Part shown: one piece after another, positions 31,475-36,075 of the stretch
How positions within the stretch are numbered: the stretch's first letter is position 1
Layout: every line of letters starts with the position of its first letter
Assembly (NCBI RefSeq): GCF_000730645.1
Contig: NZ_BBIU01000015.1
Coordinates: 1-36,075, forward strand
Origin: Pseudomonas parafulva NBRC 16636 = DSM 17004
GTDB taxonomy: Bacteria; Pseudomonadota; Gammaproteobacteria; Pseudomonadales; Pseudomonadaceae
Direction: 5' to 3'
Length of the DNA stretch: 36,075 nt
Program-made: the position numbers and the translations under genes
The notes under the pieces: model-generated
What the model was told of the DNA's origin: nothing
The model's input: only the letters and a program-made list of their open reading frames with translations
Database searches by the model: none

Positions 31475-31832
31475 GAATAGAACCGATTGATGTCCATAAG
31501 GGTTGTGCAGGCGGCATCAAGGCCGCGTCGAATGCGAAGAGTAGCATTGCGCGGCAGGGGTTGTTGGCTCCGAACCAACGGAAAACGCCGGAGAAGCCAC
31601 CCGTCCCATTACCCCTGGTTGCCCGTTAATTTTTACGAACACCCATATTGGGTACGACTTGCTAAAAACCCTATTAAATTGAGGGTTCTTCGTAGTCTAT
31701 CCCGATATATATTCCGATTACGACACTTCCTGTCACGTTTAACTTGACACCCAGTCACCCTTCGTTTTTTATTTTCACCACTCAGCGCGCCGCAACCGCG
31801 CCCCTCGCCGCTCCAACATAAAGGTGAACAAC
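31475..31832 (+). promoter_or_regulatory. AT-rich control region upstream of the PuuP-like gene
   Basis: A 358-bp gap with strongly lowered GC between 31620 and 31770. It contains GTTGG-CTCCGAA-CCAAC, ACCC-ATATT-GGGT, AACCCT...AGGGTT and TGTCA-N9-TGACA (31731-31749) inverted repeats and a TATATAT run at 31706-31711 suitable as a -10. It must hold the promoters of both the DUF945 gene (-) and the putrescine-importer gene (+), with several candidate operators. No single assignment is firm. Confidence 0.4.
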
Positions 31833-31925
31833 ATGGAGCCCATCCGCTCGCCCTTGCCGCATGCGCAATCGACCGTGCCCGCCGCCCAGGCCCTGCTGCA
31901 GGAGCCTCGCCAGCATGCAGCCTGA
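31833..31925 (+). CDS. Possible 30-residue leader peptide before the putrescine importer
   Basis: ATG at 31833 has AAGGTG 6 nt upstream, a better ribosome site than that of the importer gene. The frame encodes 30 residues rich in Pro, Ala and Gln ([12 protein letters not shown]...) and ends with TGA 11 nt inside the importer gene. The layout suits translational coupling or a sensor leader peptide. No family is known, and chance occurrence is possible. Confidence 0.35.
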   Translation: MEPIRSPLPHAQSTVPAAQALLQEPRQHAA

Positions 31926-33267
31926 ACACAGCACCCCTGGCCACGGCCAGCTCCGCAAGACCCTGCGCCTCTGGCATGTGATCATCATCGGCCTGGCCTA
32001 CCTCACCCCCATGACGGTGTTCGACTCCTTTGGCATTGTGTCAGGCATCACCGCCGGCCATGTGCCCAGTGCGTACATCCTGGCCCTGGCCGGCATCCTG
32101 TTCACCGCCGTGAGCTACGGCACCCTGGTAAAGCGCTTTCCGCAGTCCGGGTCGGCCTATACCTACACCCAGCGCGCCATCAACCCCCACGTAGGCTTTC
32201 TGGTGGGCTGGTCGTCATTGCTGGATTACCTGCTGCTGCCGATGGTCAATGCACTGCTGGCCAAGCTCTACCTGTCGGCCATGTTCCCCGAGGTACCGCA
32301 ATGGCTGTGGGTGGCCGGCTTTGTCACCCTCATCAGCCTGATCAACATGCGCAGCGTCAACCTGGTGGCACACTTCAACCTGCTGTTCGTGGGTGTGCAG
32401 GTGGCGATCATCGCCGTGTTCATTTACCTGTGCGTACGCGGCCTTGGCCAGGGTGAAGGCCTGGGCACGGCCTGGAGCCTGCTGCCGTTCGCCGACCAGC
32501 AAACCCAGCTGAGCGCCCTGGCCGCTGGCGCGACCATCCTGTGCTTTTCGTTTCTGGGTTTCGACGCCGTGACCTGCCTGTCGGAAGAAACCCGCGACCC
32601 CGCCAAGACCATCCCCCGGGCAATCTTCCTCACCGCGCTGATCGGCGGCCTGGTGTTCATCACTGTGTCGTACTTCATCCAGGCCTACTTCCCGACCATG
32701 GCACGCTTCCATGACCAGGAAGCTGCCCTGCCGGAAATTGCCCTGTATGTGGGCGGCAAGCTGTTCCAGTCGGTCTTTATCGCGTGCACGGTCATCAACA
32801 CCATCGCTTCGGGCCTGGCCTCGCAAACCAGCGTGTCACGCCTGCTTTACGTGATGGGCCGCGACAAGGTAATCCCGCCCAGCGTTTTTGCACGCCTGCA
32901 TTCGCGCTACAAAACCCCGGTGCTGAACATCGCGGTGGTGGGGCTGATTTCGCTGTCGGCGATCTTCTTCGACCTGGTCACCGCCACGTCCATCATCAAC
33001 TTCGGGGCGCTGGTTGCGTTCAGCTTCGTCAACCTGTCGGTGATCAACCATTGCTACCTGCGCGAGGGCAACCGTCGCGGCCTGGCCAACCAGCTCAAGT
33101 ACCTGGTGCTGCCCACCACGGGCTTTTGCATCATCGTCTCGCTGTGGCTCGACCTGAACGTGCATTCGCTGCTGTTCGGCGGGCTGTGGGCAACACTGGG
33201 GCTGCTGTATCTGGCCTGGCTGACCAAAGCGTTCCGCGCAGCGCCCCCGAACTACGTGGCCGAATGA
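31915..33267 (+). CDS. puuP: APC-family putrescine importer, PuuP/PlaP-like
   Basis: A 450-residue inner-membrane permease with about 12 helices. It is strongly similar over its whole length to the E. coli putrescine importer PuuP as I recall it: [89 protein letters not shown] and [16 protein letters not shown]. The start is the ATG at 31915; the frame is open to 31861, but that extension is Pro/Arg-rich and not conserved. It is followed by a hairpin and the McpU-like polyamine chemoreceptor gene. Polyamine specificity is inferred from similarity and from that neighbour. Confidence 0.85.
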   Translation: MQPEHSTPGHGQLRKTLRLWHVIIIGLAYLTPMTVFDSFGIVSGITAGHVPSAYILALAGILFTAVSYGTLVKRFPQSGSAYTYTQRAINPHVGFLVGWSSLLDYLLLPMVNALLAKLYLSAMFPEVPQWLWVAGFVTLISLINMRSVNLVAHFNLLFVGVQVAIIAVFIYLCVRGLGQGEGLGTAWSLLPFADQQTQLSALAAGATILCFSFLGFDAVTCLSEETRDPAKTIPRAIFLTALIGGLVFITVSYFIQAYFPTMARFHDQEAALPEIALYVGGKLFQSVFIACTVINTIASGLASQTSVSRLLYVMGRDKVIPPSVFARLHSRYKTPVLNIAVVGLISLSAIFFDLVTATSIINFGALVAFSFVNLSVINHCYLREGNRRGLANQLKYLVLPTTGFCIIVSLWLDLNVHSLLFGGLWATLGLLYLAWLTKAFRAAPPNYVAE

Positions 33268-33281
33268 CCCTTGCCCCACCA

Positions 33282-33309
33282 CAACGCCCGCGCCTGATCG
33301 CGGGCGTTG
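33282..33309. terminator. Hairpin between the importer and chemoreceptor genes
   Basis: A perfect 11-bp stem CAACGCCCGCG/CGCGGGCGTTG with loop CCTGAT begins 14 nt after the importer stop. No T-run follows. It may attenuate transcription between the two genes. Confidence 0.55.
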
Positions 33310-33332
33310 CCCCATGACTCACGAGGTTTCCC

Positions 33333-35399
33333 ATGCTGCTGCGCCGCCTGTCCATCCAGTGGAAGATCACCCTGCTTGCCGGGCTGTGCCTGCTGGCCAT
33401 CGTTGCCGTGCTGGTGGCCACATCCCTGGCCCAGGCGCGGCGCAGCGCGGCGTTGGTCAACCAGACCAGCACCGAGCTGCTCGACAACAGCGCACGGGAA
33501 AACCTGCAGGCCCATGCCGACACCCAGGCACTGCGCATTCAGCGCTACTTCATGGACACCTACCAGTACGCCAATGGCTTTGCCCGCCTGGTGAGCGCCC
33601 TGAAGACCCGCGGGGGCAGCGACTTGCGTGACGCACTCACCCAGCAGGCGCGCACTGCGCTGGCCGGCAACCCGCAGGTGATAGGCCTGTACCTGGTATT
33701 CCAGCCAGAGGCCCTGGACCAACAGGACACCCAACACCGCGGCGATGCTGCATCTGGCAGCAATGAGGCAGGGCGCTTCTCGCTGTACTGGTCGCAACCG
33801 CAGCCTGGCATGCTGGAGCGGGAAGCCATGCCCGAGTCGATGCTGGGCGACACCAGCATCGGCACCAATGGCGTGGCAAAAAACCGCTGGCTGACCTGCC
33901 CGCAGCAGACAGCCAAGGCCTGCATGCTCGAGCCGTACCTCGATGAGGTCAACGGCAGTCAGGTGCTGATGACCAGCATCGCCCTGCCATTGCTTGAAGG
34001 GGGCAAGGTGGTCGGCGTCGTAGGCCTGGACATCGGCCTGGCAACCTTGCAGCAACTGAGCCTGAGCGGGCGCAGCGAGTTGTTCGACGGCCAGGGCCAG
34101 GTGAGCATTGCCAGCGCCGCCGGCTTGCTGGCCGGCAACAGCCGCGACGAGCACACGCTTGGCCAGCCGATTGCCCAAGCGGCAGCCGACGGCGTGATGC
34201 GTGTGACGCAGCCCTTTGCGCCCATTCCAGGCAGCGCGCCGTGGCAAGTCACGCTGGAGGTGCCGCAAGCGGTGTTGCTGGCGCCGGCCGTAGCCTTGAA
34301 CCAGCGCCTGGGGGCCCACAGCCAGCAGGCCAACCTCACCAGCCTGACGATCGGGCTGGTTGCTGCACTGATCGGCCTGCTGCTGGTGTGGCTGACTGCG
34401 CGCGGTGTTACACGCCCCATCCTGGCTGTAGCCGCCAGGCTGGAGGACATCGCCAGTGGTGAAGGTGACCTGACGCGGCGCCTGGAGTACGCCCGCGAGG
34501 ACGAGCTGGGCCTGCTCACCGGCGCGTTCAACCGCTTCCTCGACAAGCTGCAACCGGTCATTGCCCAGGTCAAAGGCTCCCTGCACCAGGCCCGCGCCAC
34601 AGCTGACCAGTCGGCAGCCATTGCCACCCAGACCAGCAATGGCATGCAACAACAGCACCGGGAAATCGAGCAGGTCGCCACGGCAGCCAATGAAATGAGC
34701 GCCACCGCGATGGACGTGGCCCACAACGCCTCGCAGGCGGCCGAGGCGGCGCGGGCTGCAGACCAGGCGAGCCGTGATGGGTTGCAGTTGATCGACAGCA
34801 CCCGCCAGGGCATCGACCGCCTGGCCGACGGCATGAACGCCGCCATGGCCGAAGCGCATGAACTGGAAAACCGCAGCGCGCAGATCGGCTCGGTGCTGGA
34901 GGTTATTCGCACGATCGCCGAGCAGACCAACCTGCTGGCCCTCAACGCTGCCATCGAAGCGGCCCGCGCGGGCGAGGCCGGCCGTGGGTTTGCGGTGGTA
35001 GCCGATGAAGTGCGCGGGCTGGCCCAGCGCACTCAGGTGTCGGTCGATGAAATTCGCCAGGTGATCGAAGGCTTGCAGCAAGGTACCCATGACGTGGTGG
35101 GGGCCATGCAGGGCGGCCAGCAGCAGGCACAGGAAAGCGCTGCGCGCATGGAGCGAGCGTTACCGGCCCTGCAGCGTATTGGTGAGGCGGTGGCAGTGAT
35201 CAGCGACATGAACCTGCAGATCGCCTCGGCGGCAGAAGAGCAGAGCGCGGTGGCCGAAGAGGTGAACCGCAACGTGGCCAGCATCCGCGATGTGACCGAG
35301 TCGCTGGCCGGCCAAGCCGATGAGTCAGCCCGCATCAGCCAGTCGCTGAACCAGCTTGCCAACCAGCAACAGGCGCTGATGGAACAGTTCCGCGTCTAA
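33333..35399 (+). CDS. mcpU: Methyl-accepting chemotaxis protein, McpU-like (polyamine receptor)
   Basis: A 688-residue chemoreceptor. TM1 covers about residues 12-33. A large periplasmic dCache-type ligand domain covers about 35-335 ([19 protein letters not shown]...[11 protein letters not shown]). TM2 is 338-357, HAMP about 358-411, and the signalling coiled coil about 420-688. The conserved hairpin tip is [26 protein letters not shown] near 523. No CheR-tethering pentapeptide is seen. It resembles P. putida McpU, a receptor that senses putrescine and other polyamines through its ligand domain; the neighbouring putrescine importer supports that call. The identity is from sequence memory and context, not from a search. 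The ATG is 66 nt after the importer stop. Confidence 0.85.
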   Translation: MLLRRLSIQWKITLLAGLCLLAIVAVLVATSLAQARRSAALVNQTSTELLDNSARENLQAHADTQALRIQRYFMDTYQYANGFARLVSALKTRGGSDLRDALTQQARTALAGNPQVIGLYLVFQPEALDQQDTQHRGDAASGSNEAGRFSLYWSQPQPGMLEREAMPESMLGDTSIGTNGVAKNRWLTCPQQTAKACMLEPYLDEVNGSQVLMTSIALPLLEGGKVVGVVGLDIGLATLQQLSLSGRSELFDGQGQVSIASAAGLLAGNSRDEHTLGQPIAQAAADGVMRVTQPFAPIPGSAPWQVTLEVPQAVLLAPAVALNQRLGAHSQQANLTSLTIGLVAALIGLLLVWLTARGVTRPILAVAARLEDIASGEGDLTRRLEYAREDELGLLTGAFNRFLDKLQPVIAQVKGSLHQARATADQSAAIATQTSNGMQQQHREIEQVATAANEMSATAMDVAHNASQAAEAARAADQASRDGLQLIDSTRQGIDRLADGMNAAMAEAHELENRSAQIGSVLEVIRTIAEQTNLLALNAAIEAARAGEAGRGFAVVADEVRGLAQRTQVSVDEIRQVIEGLQQGTHDVVGAMQGGQQQAQESAARMERALPALQRIGEAVAVISDMNLQIASAAEEQSAVAEEVNRNVASIRDVTESLAGQADESARISQSLNQLANQQQALMEQFRV

Positions 35400-35418
35400 C
35401 CTGTGGGCCAATGTACCT

Positions 35419-35445
35419 GATTCGCGGGTGAACCCGCCCCCACAG
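35419..35445 (-). repeat. REP element
   Basis: The reverse-oriented unit TTCGCGGGTGAACCCGCCCCCACAG lies 20 nt after the chemoreceptor stop, between that gene and the cation transporter gene. Confidence 0.8.
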
Positions 35446-35517
35446 GCATGGCGGCGCCCTCGCAAAGGGGGCCTTGCAAGCAACGCAGCACCGACGTTTT
35501 TACTGAGCACACTGATT

Positions 35518-36075
35518 ATGCAAAACCCAAGCAGATCCACTTTCTTCGACATCACCAGCGAACAGGGCCTGTTACGGACCTCCATCGCTGTGACCCTGTT
35601 CATCGCCACCATCGGCATCGCCTTCGGCCTGGCGTCCGGGTCGTTCTCCATCGTGTTCGATGGTGTGTATTCGCTGGTCGACGCCAGCATGAGCGGGCTG
35701 TCACTGATGGTGGTCAGGCTGATCACCGCGCATGCCACCAGCCTGCAGATGTCACGCAAGCTGCGCGAGCGTTTCACCATGGGCTTCTGGCACCTGGAAC
35801 CCATGGTGTTGGCGCTCAACGGCATCCTGCTCAGCGGCGTGGCCATCTACGCGCTGATCAATGCCATCAGCAGCCTGCTGCAAGGCGGCCGACACCTGGA
35901 GTTTGGCATTGCCATGGTGTACGCGGTGCTCACGGTGATCGCCTGCGTGACCATTGCCGTGGTGGAAGCCCGCGCCAACCGCCAGTTGCGCTCGGACTTC
36001 GTGGCCATGGATGTGAAAGGCTGGGTGATGTCGGCCAGTATCACGGCGGCCTTGCTCATCGCATTCTGCTTTGGC
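35518..36075 (+). CDS. Cation diffusion facilitator family transporter (3' end outside window)
   Basis: At least 186 residues, cut by the window edge. The frame starts MQNPSRSTFFDITSEQG. It continues with a hydrophobic helix and the family motif SGSFSIVFDGVYSLVDASMSGLSL, in which the aspartates of FDGVYSLVD fit the metal site of TM2. A second set of helices follows, and RSDFVAMDVKGWVMSASI supplies the expected Asp in TM5. CDF proteins export Zn, Mn, Fe or Co in exchange for protons; the metal cannot be told from this part. The minus-strand frames here are shadows. Confidence 0.85.
   Translation, partial: MQNPSRSTFFDITSEQGLLRTSIAVTLFIATIGIAFGLASGSFSIVFDGVYSLVDASMSGLSLMVVRLITAHATSLQMSRKLRERFTMGFWHLEPMVLALNGILLSGVAIYALINAISSLLQGGRHLEFGIAMVYAVLTVIACVTIAVVEARANRQLRSDFVAMDVKGWVMSASITAALLIAFCFG

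Noticed and set aside
31651..31667. A sigma-54-like promoter (TTGGGTACGACTTGCT) upstream of the putrescine importer
   Set aside because: The GG and GC elements are 9 nt apart instead of the required 10, and the -24 core lacks the CAC.

Overview
The window is GC-rich chromosomal DNA from a Pseudomonas of the P. putida group. The basis is protein-level recognition (XenA, a McpU-type chemoreceptor, periplasmic-type Mqo, BamC/DapA/PurC of pseudomonad type) and repeated P. putida-style REP units (core GGGAGCGGGTTTACCCGCG). It is mostly core chromosome with an accessory stretch at about 12-20.5 kb. No phage, transposase or CRISPR array was seen.

Layout. 0-4.2 kb (+): an uptake operon encoding an alkaline-phosphatase-superfamily hydrolase, two ABC permeases, an ABC ATPase and a HAD phosphatase, probably for a phosphorylated organic compound; a solute-binding protein would lie left of the window. 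4.3-7.4 kb: a quinone-oxidoreductase-like gene (-) divergent from the tail-specific protease prc (+). 7.5-8.5 kb (+): an EAL c-di-GMP phosphodiesterase behind a three-repeat Pho box, truncated in a CBS-like domain where it runs into the 3' end of xenA. 8.5-10 kb: xenA (-) and a divergent ArsR regulator sharing a perfect palindromic operator. 10-11.7 kb (-): mqo.

12-15.7 kb: the most interesting block. A LysR regulator (-) is divergent from a tightly packed operon (+) of a PF10014-type 2-oxoglutarate/Fe(II) amino-acid dioxygenase, a GNAT acetyltransferase, the amino-acid exporter pair AzlC/AzlD and a small cupin-like protein. This reads as hydroxylate, acetylate and export an amino acid. 15.8-20.5 kb: an uncharacterised three-gene envelope operon (-), bracketed by two direct copies of an 80-bp repeat (REP plus the 5' end of a DUF3077-like gene), each followed by decayed DUF3077-like remnants.

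20.6-29.7 kb is housekeeping: tRNA-Ser(CGA), then purC, an MBL hydrolase, bamC and dapA (-); gcvR and bcp (+) preceded by a highly foldable leader; a PerM-like permease and a TusA-family protein (-); bepA (+); nadA (-). 30-31.5 kb (-): a DUF945 protein. 31.5-35.4 kb (+): an AT-rich control region, a possible leader peptide, a PuuP-like putrescine importer and a McpU-like polyamine chemoreceptor, pairing uptake of a nutrient with chemotaxis to it. The window ends inside a cation diffusion facilitator gene.

From memory of P. putida KT2440, the genes to the right of xenA are collinear with that genome while the prc/ABC block comes from elsewhere, so the EAL/xenA contact near 8.5 kb may be a rearrangement junction.
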